From positions 186,001 to 250,000 of the forward strand of contig NZ_VIRL01000004.1 of assembly GCF_006874465.1 (NCBI RefSeq): 64,000 nucleotides of DNA, given 5' to 3'. The notes below the pieces were generated by a model. That model had not been told where the DNA came from and ran no database searches. It worked only from the letters and a program-made list of their open reading frames with translations. The position numbers were made by a program, and so were the translations under genes. The DNA comes from Microbispora bryophytorum. Its GTDB lineage: Bacteria; Actinomycetota; Actinomycetes; Streptosporangiales; Streptosporangiaceae. Of the stretch, positions 1 to 10,830 are shown piece after piece; the first letter of the stretch is position 1; each line of letters starts with the position of its first letter.

Positions 1-2531
<2,531 letters not shown>

Positions 2532-2540
2532 GGGGCGTGC

Positions 2541-5039
2541 TCAGCCGTTGGGGAAGAGCAGGCCGTACTGTCCGAGCGCGGTGGCCACATCGGTCTGCGC
2601 CCAGAAGCGGTGGTAGTGGAAGACCGGAGCCGATCCACCGTTCAGGTAGGACTGGACCTTCGACCAGTCCGGGTCGTTCTTGTACCAGGACCGGATGGAG
2701 ATGAAGGTCGAGTTGCTGTTGATCGTGTCGCCGTTCGGCATCTTGCCGGTCCAGCCGGACGGGACGTAGATCGGGTCGTCGAGGCGGTTGTAGTCCGTCT
2801 TGGTCTCGGCGACCGACACGCCCTTGGAGTCCTGGTTGTTCTTCCAGATGCCGTCCAGCAGCGCCTTGGCCGTGCTCTTGGCCTGGGCGTTGCCCGACTT
2901 GGCCGCGTAGAACATCAGCGTCTTGGCGTAGGAGCCGGCCACGCCGATGTCGTCGGTGTAGTCGGCGATGGTCACGTGCAGGCCGGTGTTGGCCGACGGC
3001 ATCCCGGTGCCGCTGAAGCTGGCGTCGGGCTGGCCGGTCCAGTGCAGCGTCGAGGGGATCTGGAAGGTGCCGTCGGAGTTCACCGTGGTGCCGGACAGGG
3101 CCCAGGAGACCCACTTGTCGAGCACCGTCTTGGCGTCGGCGTTGCCCGTGGCGTAGTAGTACTCCGCCACGCGCTCCATCGACCACGCCTGGAAGCCGAA
3201 CCACTGGTTCGACGGCGGGTCGTGGTAGACCGGCTCCCAGTCGTAGGCCATGCCGAAGAACTTCGGCAGGCTCGACGGCGGAGCGGCGTAGTGGCCTTCC
3301 CAGCTGTTGGTCGCGCCACCGGCGATGGCGCCCTCGGCCGACTGCAGCCACTTGTAGAACTGGATCTGCCGGGTGAGGCTGGTCGACCAGTCGCTGACGG
3401 CGGTGGAGCCCTTCGGCTTCAGCGCGTTGACGTTCGACAGCGCCCAGGCCGCCATCGGGTTCTGGTAGCCGCCGTGGTTGTGGCTGGAGCCGATGCGCCA
3501 GGCCCAGCCGGCCGACGTGTCGGTCGCGCCGCCCCAGGCGTAGTACCAGGACAGCAGGTAGTTCGACGCGTTCTTGCCGGTGCCCGCCGCGCAGGAGGTG
3601 CTGGTGCAGCCCGGCTGCTTGAAGTACTTGTCGTACATCGCGTAGCGCAGGTAGTCGCCCATCTTGGCGGCGTTGGACACCGCGGTGGAGATCTGCGACT
3701 GCTTGCCCTGCTCGGTCGCCCAGGTCAGCGCCCAGTAGGCGGCCTGGACGGCGCGGGCGTCGGCGTCCGGCGCGTTGGTGTACTTCCACTGCTTCGCGTA
3801 CGACGCGTCACCCGTGAACAGGTCGAGGAACCCGTTCGGGCCGCCGAACTTGAAGGTGTCGCAGGACGGCTGCGGGATGGTCTCGAAGACCGACTCCTCG
3901 GGACCGCGCTGGTAGGTGTTGATGTAGGCGGGCTTGGTGGTGCCGTCGCCGCAGCGGCCGAAGCCGTAGGTGTTGTCGACGTCCAGCAGCCAGTGCATGC
4001 CGTAGATGTCGGAGGTGCCGTACGCGCTCTTCAGCTCGCCCGCGATCGGGTCGCTGCCGACGCTGACGCCGCTGTCGAGCCTGGACGGGTACTGGCTGAT
4101 GTCGTTCCACTCACCCGCGTACGTCGCCGGCTTGCTGGCGTCGTACTTGTCGTTGGTGGGCTGGTCGTTGTGCGACGGGATGATGTACTTCTCCATCGTC
4201 GTCCACGCGGTGTTGAACTTCGACCAGTCACCGCTGATCTTGCCGTACATCGCCTCCAGCCACAGGTAGTAGCTGAACGCCTCGGACGTCGTCTCGTGGC
4301 CCTGGTCGGGAGCCTCCACGAGCAGCGTCTCGACCGAGTGGTACGGCACGCCCTGGGGCGAGAAGTACCCGTTGGCCGGGTCGTGGATCTTGTTGTACAT
4401 CGTCATGAAGTTGTTGATGTACGCGTTGGTCCCCGGCGAGGGGCTCGCCGACGGCGACGCGGACGGCGACGCCGAGGGAGAGGCGGAGGGCGAGGCCGAC
4501 GGCGACGCGGACGGGCTGGCCGACGGGCTGGCCGACGGGCTCGGGGAGGGGCTGGGCGATCGGCTCGGCGAGGGGCTCGGTGAGGGACTGACCGTCGCCC
4601 CACAGGTCACGCCGTTGATGGAGAACGAGGAGGGCTTGTTGTTGCTGCCGGACCACGTTCCCTGGAACCCGACGTTGGTCGTCGCGCCGGTGCCGAGGTT
4701 CCCGTTCCAGGACATGCTCGTGCCCGTGACGGTGGAGCCGCTCTGGCTCCAGTTCGCGGACCAGCCGTTCGACAGGCTCTGCCCGTTCGGGAAGTTGAAC
4801 CGGAGCGTCCAGTTGCTGATCGCGTCGCCCAGGTTCTTGATGTCCAGGCTGGCCGTGAAACCGCCTGATCCGGAACCCCAGGAGTTGAGCGCGTACTGGA
4901 CGTCGCAGGAGACGGCGGCGGACGCAGGAGTCTGCGCCAGTCCGACGAGGAGGCCGCCCGACACGGAGGCGGCCGCCAGCAGGGCGAGCCGTCTCCGCGA
5001 TCGTGGGAGCGCTCCCGTACTCAGAGCTCTCGTTCGCAT
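2541..5039 (-). CDS. GH48 reducing-end cellobiohydrolase, CBM2-linker-GH48
   Basis: Secreted processive exocellulase, 832 aa. Residues 1-42 are a twin-Arg-rich/Sec-like signal ([18 protein letters not shown]). CBM2 spans about 44-147 with flanking cysteines and several Trp; a Pro-Ser-Ala linker runs about 150-204; GH48 fills 205-832. The block [23 protein letters not shown] carries the family catalytic acid (Glu near 237). The N-terminal CBM2 order matches actinomycete Cel48A. I chose ATG 5039 because the 41 upstream codons of the open frame lack signal-peptide character and cover the operator; GGAG lies about 13 nt upstream of 5039. It is the first gene of the cellulase pair and has CelR-like boxes both in its promoter (5148-5161) and just inside the coding start (5004-5017). 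Confidence 0.94.
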   Translation of the reverse strand: MRTRALSTGALPRSRRRLALLAAASVSGGLLVGLAQTPASAAVSCDVQYALNSWGSGSGGFTASLDIKNLGDAISNWTLRFNFPNGQSLSNGWSANWSQSGSTVTGTSMSWNGNLGTGATTNVGFQGTWSGSNNKPSSFSINGVTCGATVSPSPSPSPSRSPSPSPSPSASPSASPSASPSASPSASPSASPSASPSASPSPGTNAYINNFMTMYNKIHDPANGYFSPQGVPYHSVETLLVEAPDQGHETTSEAFSYYLWLEAMYGKISGDWSKFNTAWTTMEKYIIPSHNDQPTNDKYDASKPATYAGEWNDISQYPSRLDSGVSVGSDPIAGELKSAYGTSDIYGMHWLLDVDNTYGFGRCGDGTTKPAYINTYQRGPEESVFETIPQPSCDTFKFGGPNGFLDLFTGDASYAKQWKYTNAPDADARAVQAAYWALTWATEQGKQSQISTAVSNAAKMGDYLRYAMYDKYFKQPGCTSTSCAAGTGKNASNYLLSWYYAWGGATDTSAGWAWRIGSSHNHGGYQNPMAAWALSNVNALKPKGSTAVSDWSTSLTRQIQFYKWLQSAEGAIAGGATNSWEGHYAAPPSSLPKFFGMAYDWEPVYHDPPSNQWFGFQAWSMERVAEYYYATGNADAKTVLDKWVSWALSGTTVNSDGTFQIPSTLHWTGQPDASFSGTGMPSANTGLHVTIADYTDDIGVAGSYAKTLMFYAAKSGNAQAKSTAKALLDGIWKNNQDSKGVSVAETKTDYNRLDDPIYVPSGWTGKMPNGDTINSNSTFISIRSWYKNDPDWSKVQSYLNGGSAPVFHYHRFWAQTDVATALGQYGLLFPNG
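5004..5017. promoter_or_regulatory. Second CelR-like box inside GH48 coding start
   Basis: TGGGAGCGCTCCCG differs from the 14-bp palindrome TGGGAGCGCTCCCA at one end position. It overlaps codons 8-12 of the GH48 signal peptide, 131 bp from the box centred at 5154. Two boxes on both sides of the start would allow looping or roadblock repression; this is inference. Confidence 0.55.
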
Positions 5040-5147
5040 TTGAGGAGGGTCTCCAAAGGGGATTGGGGGTGGGAGCATCGGATGGAGAAATGCCAGGTAG
5101 TGGATTTCGCGACCGATGCGGGCAAGGGTGGATCTGGACCGATACGA

Positions 5148-5161
5148 TGGGAGCGCTCCCA
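5148..5161. promoter_or_regulatory. CelR-type operator upstream of GH48
   Basis: Perfect 14-bp palindrome TGGGAGCGCTCCCA, identical to the site described for the LacI-family cellulase repressor CelR of Thermobifida fusca, where cellobiose releases the repressor. It lies 109 bp upstream of the GH48 start. No celR homologue recognisable by position is next to it; the LacI gene at 45591 has a different operator. Confidence 0.82.
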
Positions 5162-5300
5162 CCTCAGGATTGTGGATTGGGCCCCCGGTATGTCAATGAC
5201 GGGTTGCCGACGCCTCACGCGGTGGCTCTCTCGGGCGGTGAGCCGGGGCCCCTTGCTGGCCTTTTGCCCGCCTCTGGCGGACGTCGCGCTGATACATGAC

Positions 5301-5311
5301 TGAAACTTTCA
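5301..5311. promoter_or_regulatory. GAAACTTTC palindrome between GH48 and holin genes
   Basis: Perfect 11-bp palindrome TGAAACTTTCA, 262 bp upstream of GH48 and 95 bp upstream of the divergent 5406 gene. The same core recurs upstream of the xylanase and both sugar dehydrogenases in this window. Which flanking gene it serves is unresolved. Confidence 0.4.
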
Positions 5312-5405
5312 CGTGTAACAGCCTGGCCGTTCACCCCGCCGGGGCCCGTGGTTAGGGCTCTCGGCTGCGGGTAGGCGCTTCCCAACCCTGGAAGGGAGGC
5401 AGGCC

Positions 5406-5804
5406 ATGACCATCCAGAAGGAGTCGCCGTCCACAGGCGAACTCGTCCGCCGTCTGTCCGAGGACGTCTCCCGGCTGATCCGCGACGAACTGCGGCTGGC
5501 GCGGCTGGAGATGACTCGTAAGGGCAAACGCGCAGGCATGGGCGCGGGCCTGCTCGGCGCCGCGGGACTCATCGCGTTCTACGGCGGAGGAGCCCTCGTG
5601 GCCACCGCGATCCTGGCGCTCGCGCTCGTGCTGCCGGCCTGGGCAAGTGCCCTGATCATCGGCGCCGCGCTGCTGGCGCTCGCCGGACTGCTCGCCCTGG
5701 TGGGCAAGGAGCAGGTGTCCCGTGCGGCGCCGCCCACTCCCGACGAGGCGATGCGCAGCCTCAAAGCAGACATCGACGTCATGAAGGAGAGTGCGCGCAG
5801 ATGA
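5406..5804 (+). CDS. Phage holin family (Actinobacterial holin, DUF1469-like) membrane protein
   Basis: 132 aa. An amphipathic N-terminus (LVRRLSEDVSRLIRDELRLARLEM) precedes two hydrophobic segments (about 46-68 and 74-98), then a short charged tail. This is the layout of the PF07332-type small membrane proteins common in actinobacteria. Despite the family name there is no phage context. Their role is unknown, probably in the cell envelope. GGGAGG sits about 7 nt upstream of the ATG. It overlaps the next gene by 4 bp (ATGA), so the two are translated together; that partner is a DUF3618 protein, a pairing common in this phylum. Confidence 0.85.
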   Translation: MTIQKESPSTGELVRRLSEDVSRLIRDELRLARLEMTRKGKRAGMGAGLLGAAGLIAFYGGGALVATAILALALVLPAWASALIIGAALLALAGLLALVGKEQVSRAAPPTPDEAMRSLKADIDVMKESARR

Positions 5805-6769
5805 CCGAGACCGACCCCGGAGCGGCCCGGCCGAACGCCGGTGCCGTGGGTGTGCACAGACAGGACGTGTCCGATCCGGTCACCGAGCCGGAGTCGCTGA
5901 ACGCCGTACGGCAGTCGCGGCCCGGCCCCGAGCCCGTCGCCGCGGCCCGGGACACCGAGACCAGAGGCGGACACGAGAAGAAGGGGCACGACGAGATCGC
6001 CGAGGTCCGCCAGGAGATCGAGCGGACCCGCGACCACCTCGGTGACACGATCGAGGCCCTTGCCGCCAAGGCCGACGTGAAGGCGCGGGCGCAGGAACGC
6101 GTGCACGCGACCACCGCGGCCGCACGGGCCAGGGTGGCCGGTGTCACCGGGCGGGTGCGCGAGGCCGCGCCGCAGCCGCTGCGCGGAGCCGCGGGCAGGG
6201 TCGGCGAGCAGGCGAAGAGCCGTCCCGGCCTGATCGCCGCCGCCGGAGCCGCGGGCACCGCGTTGCTGCTGCTGCGCCGGTTCACCCGGGGCCAGGGCCG
6301 TACGACGAGGCCCGGAGCGTCGAGCGTGTTCCAGCGGAAGTCGGCGGTCTCCGGCACGGGGGGCATGTCGAGGACGCGCGGCACCGGTGGGGCCCGCATG
6401 GGCAGGGGGATGCTCGGCACGTCCGGCAGGATCGGCAGGACGCGCGGCGGATCTCGGATGTCCGGCTTCCGGATGTCCGGCGCCAAGAGCGGTCTCGGCG
6501 CCAAGAGCAGGTTTGGCGGCATCGGCCCGATCGGCGGCAAGGGCGGCGCCTTCGGCCGCAAGGGTGTGTCCGGCGGGAAGGGTCTGTTCGGCCGCAAGGG
6601 TGTGTCCGGCGGGAAGGGTCTGTTCGGCGGCAAGAGAACGCTCGGCCGCGAGAGCATGTTCGGCGGGACGGGCATCCGCGGCCTGTTCGGCCGGTCCCGC
6701 ATGTCCGGCGGTCGCCGGATGCCGCTGCGGTCACGCCGCGCGCTCATGCGGAGGCTCGCGCACCGATGA
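5801..6769 (+). CDS. DUF3618 protein with Gly-rich repeat tail
   Basis: 322 aa. The DUF3618 motif is at about 60-100 (EVRQEIERTRDHLGDTIEALAAKADVKARAQ), followed by a short hydrophobic stretch near 142-157 that could be a membrane anchor. The last 140 residues are rich in Gly, Arg, Lys, Ser and Phe and contain degenerate FGG/GGKGLF repeats; near 6553-6630 an exact 36-bp unit is duplicated in frame. Such a basic Gly-rich tail is unusual for this family and should be disordered. Function is unknown. It is translationally coupled to the holin-family gene upstream. Confidence 0.8.
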   Translation: MTETDPGAARPNAGAVGVHRQDVSDPVTEPESLNAVRQSRPGPEPVAAARDTETRGGHEKKGHDEIAEVRQEIERTRDHLGDTIEALAAKADVKARAQERVHATTAAARARVAGVTGRVREAAPQPLRGAAGRVGEQAKSRPGLIAAAGAAGTALLLLRRFTRGQGRTTRPGASSVFQRKSAVSGTGGMSRTRGTGGARMGRGMLGTSGRIGRTRGGSRMSGFRMSGAKSGLGAKSRFGGIGPIGGKGGAFGRKGVSGGKGLFGRKGVSGGKGLFGGKRTLGRESMFGGTGIRGLFGRSRMSGGRRMPLRSRRALMRRLAHR

Positions 6770-6979
6770 CCGAGCCCTAGCCCGGCCCGAGCCCTAGCCC
6801 GGCCCGGGCCCGAGGACAAGCCCGATGACCGAGCCCGGGCCCGAGGACGAGCGGGGGCCGCTGCGAGTCCGCCGCGGAGCCGTACGCCGGCCCCCGTGAT
6901 CCCCCGGAAACCCCCGAGCCCGAGGCGGGCCTGAGCGAGGCTCCCGCGACCCGGCGTGAAGACCCCGCCCGGAGCTGAT

Positions 6980-6996
6980 CCAGAATAGTATTCTGG
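6980..6996. promoter_or_regulatory. Perfect 17-bp palindrome abutting the MaoC start codon
   Basis: CCAGAATA-G-TATTCTGG is a perfect inverted repeat ending one base before the GTG at 6998. No Shine-Dalgarno sequence separates them, so the transcript is probably leaderless, with the operator over the promoter and start. The form suits a TetR-family dimer. No regulator gene is adjacent. Confidence 0.65.
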
Positions 6997-6997
6997 T

Positions 6998-7516
6998 GTG
7001 ACGGTCCATGAAGCCCACCTCGGGCGCTACTACGAGGACTTCGTGGTCGGCGACGTCTACCAGCACCCGCTCGGCCGGACGATCGGCGAGGCCGACAACA
7101 CCTGGTTCACGCTGCTGACGATGAACACCAACCAGAACCACTTCAACGCGCACTTCGCCGCCCGGGCTCCGGTCGGGAAGATCATCGTGAACTCTGGGCT
7201 CTCGGTGGCGATCGTGCTCGGGCTGTCGGTCATCGACGTCAGCCAGACGGCCATGATGAACCTCGGCTGGGACGAGATCCGGTTGACCCATCCGGTCTTC
7301 GTCGGCGACACGCTGTACGCCGAGTCGATCGTGGTGGACAGGCGAGAGTCGCGGTCCCGGCCGTACGCGGGCATCGTCACCTGCCGCACCCGGGGCCTCA
7401 ACCAGGACGGGGACGAGGTGATGTCCTGGCGGCGCGCGGTGATGGTCTACAAGCGGGACGCGCCACACGACAAGGGGTACTTCCCGCGTGCCAAGACCGG
7501 GCCGATGGAGGCGTAG
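6998..7516 (+). CDS. MaoC-like dehydratase (hot-dog fold)
   Basis: 172 aa, single hot-dog domain, predicted enoyl-CoA hydratase-type enzyme. The region TMNTNQNHFNAHFA aligns with the D-x-N-P-x-H active-site motif: the His is kept but Asn stands where the catalytic Asp usually is. Whether activity is retained cannot be judged here. The GTG start follows a 17-bp palindrome directly and is probably leaderless. Its stop overlaps the start of the acyl-CoA dehydrogenase gene by one base, so the pair likely acts on the same acyl-CoA in fatty-acid or branched-chain degradation. Confidence 0.85.
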   Translation: MTVHEAHLGRYYEDFVVGDVYQHPLGRTIGEADNTWFTLLTMNTNQNHFNAHFAARAPVGKIIVNSGLSVAIVLGLSVIDVSQTAMMNLGWDEIRLTHPVFVGDTLYAESIVVDRRESRSRPYAGIVTCRTRGLNQDGDEVMSWRRAVMVYKRDAPHDKGYFPRAKTGPMEA

Positions 7517-8676
7517 TGGACTTCGAGCTGAACGAGGAGCAGCGGCTGTTCCGGCAGACGCTGCGGGAGTTCGTGGACAAGGAGATCGTCCCCGTCGCGC
7601 CGGAGTGGGAGCGCAGCGGCCGCTATCCGGAGGAGATCGTCCGGCGGTTCGCGCAGCTGGGGCTGTTCGGCATCACGGTCCCGGAAGAGTACGGCGGGCT
7701 CGACCTCGACCGGGTGTCGTTCGCCCTCGTCTTCGAGGAGATCGCCCGGGGCTGGATGGGCGTCGCGGGGATCCTCGGCTCCCACTCCCTGTCCACCTGG
7801 ATGATCGCCGCATACGGCACCGACGAGCAGCGCCGCCACTACCTGCCGGACCTGGCCACCGGCGCCCGCCGCACCGGGATCGCGCTGACCGAGCCGGGCG
7901 CGGGCACCGACCTGCAGGGCATCGCCACCCGGGCGGTCCGCGACGGCGACCACTACGTCGTCACCGGGACCAAGACGTGGATCACCAACGCGCGGCACGC
8001 CGACCCGCTGCCCGTCCTGGTGAAGACCTCGATCGAGACGCCCGCCCACCGCGGGATGTCGGTGCTGCTGGTGGACGCCGCCAGTGAGGGCCTGACCGTC
8101 AGCCGCGACCTGCCCAAGCTGGGCTACAAGGGCACCGAGACGTGCGAGGTCGTCCTCGACGGCGTGCGCGTGCCGGCGTCGCGGCTGCTCGGCGGCACCG
8201 AGGGGCGCGGCATGCAGCAGGTGCTGTCGGCGCTCGAACTCGGCCGCCTCAACATCGCCGCCCGGGCCGTCGGCGTCGCCCAGTGCGCCTACGACGCGGC
8301 CCTGGGCTACGCCCGGGAACGGCAGGCGTTCGGGCAGCCGATCGCCGGCTTCCAGGCGATCCAGCTCAAGCTGGCCGACATGGCGACCGATATCCAGGCG
8401 GCCAGGCTCATGACGTACTGGGCCGCCGTGCGGTCGGAGGCGGGGCCGGTGCGCAGCGAGGCCGCGATGGCGAAGTACTTCGCCTCGGAGACGGCGCTCA
8501 GGACGACGATGGAGGCGATGCGGATCCACGGCGGGTACGGCTACTCGCAGGAGTTCGTGGTCGAGCGTCTCTACCGGGACGCGCCGCTCATGGCGATCGG
8601 GGAGGGCACCAACGACGTGCAGCGGCTGATCATCGCCAAGGCCCTCGTCGAGGGCGACGCCACGCTCGGCTGGTGA
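7516..8676 (+). CDS. Acyl-CoA dehydrogenase
   Basis: 386 aa, full family length. The three-part fold is visible: N-terminal helical domain (FELNEEQRLFRQTLREF), middle beta domain with the FAD/substrate signature (ALTEPGAGTDLQGIATRAV, about 120-138, and TKTWITNA), and C-terminal domain with RQAFGQPIAGFQAIQLKLADM and MRIHGGYGYSQEFVVERLYRDA. It oxidises an acyl-CoA to the 2-enoyl-CoA with FAD. The chain-length or branched-chain class is not assigned. GTG start overlaps the MaoC stop by one base; its own stop overlaps the HIT gene. Confidence 0.94.
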   Translation: MDFELNEEQRLFRQTLREFVDKEIVPVAPEWERSGRYPEEIVRRFAQLGLFGITVPEEYGGLDLDRVSFALVFEEIARGWMGVAGILGSHSLSTWMIAAYGTDEQRRHYLPDLATGARRTGIALTEPGAGTDLQGIATRAVRDGDHYVVTGTKTWITNARHADPLPVLVKTSIETPAHRGMSVLLVDAASEGLTVSRDLPKLGYKGTETCEVVLDGVRVPASRLLGGTEGRGMQQVLSALELGRLNIAARAVGVAQCAYDAALGYARERQAFGQPIAGFQAIQLKLADMATDIQAARLMTYWAAVRSEAGPVRSEAAMAKYFASETALRTTMEAMRIHGGYGYSQEFVVERLYRDAPLMAIGEGTNDVQRLIIAKALVEGDATLGW

Positions 8677-9104
8677 CCGTGGACGGCTGCGTGTTCTGCG
8701 AGATCGCGGCGGGGGAGCGGCCCGCCCGCGTGGTGCTGGACGACGAGGTGGCGGCGGCCTTCCTCGACACCCGGCCGGTGTTCAAGGGGCACGTGCTCGT
8801 CGTGCCGCGCGATCACGTCGAGACCCTGCCCGACCTCCCGGCGGAGGAGGTCGGGCCGTTCTTCGCCCGGGTCCAGGCCGTCGCGCGGGCGGTCGAGGCC
8901 GGCACCGGCGCGGCCGGCACGTTCGTCGCGATGAACAACCGGATCAGCCAGAGCGTGCCCCACCTGCACGTCCACGTCGTGCCGCGCAACCGCAAGGACG
9001 GCCTGCGCGGCTTCTTCTGGCCCCGGGTCAGCTACGACGGCGACGCCGAGATCGAAAACTACGCCGCCCGCATCCGCGCCGCGTTGAACGAACCTCCGCT
9101 GTGA
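8673..9104 (+). CDS. HIT family nucleotide-binding protein
   Basis: 143 aa. It has the HIT signature HxHxHxx (PHLHVHVVPR, about 90-99) with the catalytic central His, and an N-terminal CVFCEI motif typical of zinc-binding HIT hydrolases. It is expected to hydrolyse nucleoside phosphoramidates or dinucleotides; the physiological substrate is unknown. The start used is GTG 8673, which overlaps the preceding TGA by 4 bp; GTG 8679 is also possible. It overlaps the next reading frame, so the MaoC-ACAD-HIT-dehalogenase genes form one transcription unit. Confidence 0.9.
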   Translation: MTVDGCVFCEIAAGERPARVVLDDEVAAAFLDTRPVFKGHVLVVPRDHVETLPDLPAEEVGPFFARVQAVARAVEAGTGAAGTFVAMNNRISQSVPHLHVHVVPRNRKDGLRGFFWPRVSYDGDAEIENYAARIRAALNEPPL

Positions 9105-9127
9105 ATCTACAACGTAAAGGCACCCGC

Positions 9128-10033
9128 ATGGACTTCCTCCGCACGCCCAACGAGCGCTTCGCCGACCTGCCCGGCTTCCCCTTCGAACCCCGCTACGCCG
9201 AGGTGACCGGCGGCGCCCGCATGGCGTACGTCGAGGCGGGCCCGGCGGACGGCCCGCCGGTGCTGCTGCTGCACGGGGAGCCGAGCTGGTCGTTCCTCTA
9301 CCGGCACGTGATGGCCGTGCTGGCCGAGGCGGGCTGCCGCGCCGTCGCCCCCGATCTGGTGGGCTTCGGCCGGTCGGACAAGCCGTCCCGTCCGGAGGAC
9401 CACACGTACGCCCGGCACGTGGAGTGGGTGCGATCGCTCGCCTTCGACGCGCTCGGCCTGCGCGGCGTGACGCTGGTCGGCCAGGACTGGGGCGGCCTGA
9501 TCGGGCTGCGGCTCGTCGCCGAGCATCCGGACCGCTTCGCCCGGGTCGTCGCCGCCAACACCGGCCTGCCGACCGGCGACTTCCCGATGCCCGAGGTGTG
9601 GCACCGCTTCCGGGCGGCCGTCGAGGAGGCGCCCGTGCTCGACATCGCCCGGTTCATCCAGTCGGGGTGCGTCACCGAGCTGCCCGAGCCCGTACGGCGG
9701 GCCTACGACGCGCCGTTCCCCTCGGAGGAGTTCAAGGCGGGGCCGCGGGCGATGCCGGGCCTGGTGCCGATCACCCCCGGCGACCCGGCCGCTCCCGCCA
9801 ACCGCGCCGCCTGGCAGACCCTCGTCTCCCTCGACCTGCCGTTCCTCGTCGCGTTCTCCGACCGCGACCCCATCACCGGCGGGATGGCGCCGATCCTGAA
9901 GAAGTCCATGCGCGGCGCGGCCGGGCTCGACCACCCCGTCATCGCGGGCGCCGGCCACTTCCTGCAGGAGGACGCCGGCCGCGAGCTCGGCGAGGCCGTC
10001 GCCGCGTTCGTCCACACGACACCCGCCAGGTAG
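9128..10033 (+). CDS. Haloalkane dehalogenase-like alpha/beta hydrolase (HLD-I/DhmA type)
   Basis: 301 aa. The N-terminus MDFLRTPNERFADLPGFPFEP is the standard one for haloalkane dehalogenases, so I use ATG 9128 (AAAGG upstream) rather than GTG 9101. The motif HGEPSWSFLYR (50-59) is the oxyanion/halide-binding loop, GQDWGG holds the nucleophile Asp120 with halide-binding Trp121, FSDRDPITG supplies the acid and GAGHFLQED the catalytic His. It would replace a halide with hydroxyl on small haloalkanes. Related hydrolases (epoxide hydrolase-like) share the fold, so the true substrate is open. Confidence 0.85.
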   Translation: MDFLRTPNERFADLPGFPFEPRYAEVTGGARMAYVEAGPADGPPVLLLHGEPSWSFLYRHVMAVLAEAGCRAVAPDLVGFGRSDKPSRPEDHTYARHVEWVRSLAFDALGLRGVTLVGQDWGGLIGLRLVAEHPDRFARVVAANTGLPTGDFPMPEVWHRFRAAVEEAPVLDIARFIQSGCVTELPEPVRRAYDAPFPSEEFKAGPRAMPGLVPITPGDPAAPANRAAWQTLVSLDLPFLVAFSDRDPITGGMAPILKKSMRGAAGLDHPVIAGAGHFLQEDAGRELGEAVAAFVHTTPAR

Positions 10034-10064
10034 ACGAGGATCTGCCGGCACTTCTTGTATGCCT

Positions 10065-10080
10065 CTCCCGGGACCGGGAG
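10065..10080. terminator. Weak hairpin between convergent genes
   Basis: CTCCCG-GGAC-CGGGAG, a 6-bp stem with a 4-nt loop between the dehalogenase and the opposing TetR gene. No T-tract follows. It is the only hairpin seen in this 153-bp gap. Confidence 0.35.
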
Positions 10081-10186
10081 CATCACCATCGGCGAAAGCC
10101 GCGAACCTTCCCCGCCGGGCCACGTCCGCGTAGCTCTGTCAAGCGCAAGACAGGCAGAGAGCACCGCGTAGGCGGATGCTGCGAGG

Positions 10187-10762
10187 TCAAGCCGCCCAGC
10201 CACGCAGCACGGCGGGGACCGTCGAGCGGAACGTGGTCTCGGCCGTGGCGGCGTCGAGGGCCCCGGCCAGTTCGAGAGTCACCAACCCGTGCAAAGTCAC
10301 CCATAGTGACAGCGCGATGGAGGTCGCGTCGCCTGAGAGCGCGGACACCGACAGAGCGCGGTCTATCGCCTCGATGAGCGGCCTGACGGGATCTGCGGCG
10401 CCCACTTCGCCGGACGGGTCGAAGCTCTGCACGCCGCCGAACAACACCGTGTAGAGGTGGCGGTGCTCGCGCCCCCATCGCCGGTACGCGACCGCCAGCG
10501 CATAGAGGTCGGCGAGGGGGTCATCGGAGGCCGCCACCGCCGACAGTTCCCGGAACAGCCCGGCGACCGCCCTGTTGCGCACTTCGGCGATCAGTCCGTC
10601 CTTGCCGTCGAACAGTGAGTAGACCGCGGCGGTCGCGGTCCCGGCGGCAGCGGCCAAGGCGCGGATGGTGATCGACTCCCGTGGACGGGTCGCGAACATC
10701 TCGGTCGCGGACTCGACGAGGCGGTCCTTCACCGTGTCGTCGTTCGTTCTCGGCCTGCCCAC
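10187..10762 (-). CDS. TetR/AcrR family transcriptional regulator
   Basis: 191 aa. The N-terminal HTH (about 8-55: VKDRLVESATEMFATRPRESITIRALAAAAGTATAAVYSLFDGKDGLIAEV) is canonical TetR; the C-terminal ligand domain contains YRRWGREHRHLYTVLFGG, typical of the WHG/TetR_C_33 group. I start at GTG 10762 (VGRPRTNDD) because the frame upstream to 10801 would cover the shared operator and has no family match. It is divergent from the alpha/beta hydrolase gene at 10831 with a 34-bp inverted repeat between them, so it probably represses itself and that gene. Confidence 0.9.
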   Translation of the reverse strand: MGRPRTNDDTVKDRLVESATEMFATRPRESITIRALAAAAGTATAAVYSLFDGKDGLIAEVRNRAVAGLFRELSAVAASDDPLADLYALAVAYRRWGREHRHLYTVLFGGVQSFDPSGEVGAADPVRPLIEAIDRALSVSALSGDATSIALSLWVTLHGLVTLELAGALDAATAETTFRSTVPAVLRGWAA

Positions 10763-10790
10763 GACGACCAGTCTAGCCGAGGTGGTAGGT

Positions 10791-10824
10791 TTTCCAAACA
10801 TCGTTCTGAAACAACGTTTGGAAA
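10791..10824. promoter_or_regulatory. Inverted-repeat operator between TetR and alpha/beta hydrolase
   Basis: TTTCCAAAC (10791-10799) and GTTTGGAAA (10816-10824) form a perfect 9-bp inverted repeat around a 16-bp core that itself has GTT/AAC symmetry. It sits in the divergent promoter region, ending 6 bp before the ATG at 10831. Confidence 0.7.
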
Positions 10825-10830
10825 CTGTCG

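Noticed and set aside
6770-6979. Possible small gene between DUF3618 and MaoC
   Set aside because: The stretch is repetitive GAGCCC/GGCCCGAG low-complexity DNA without a ribosome-binding site or conserved frame.
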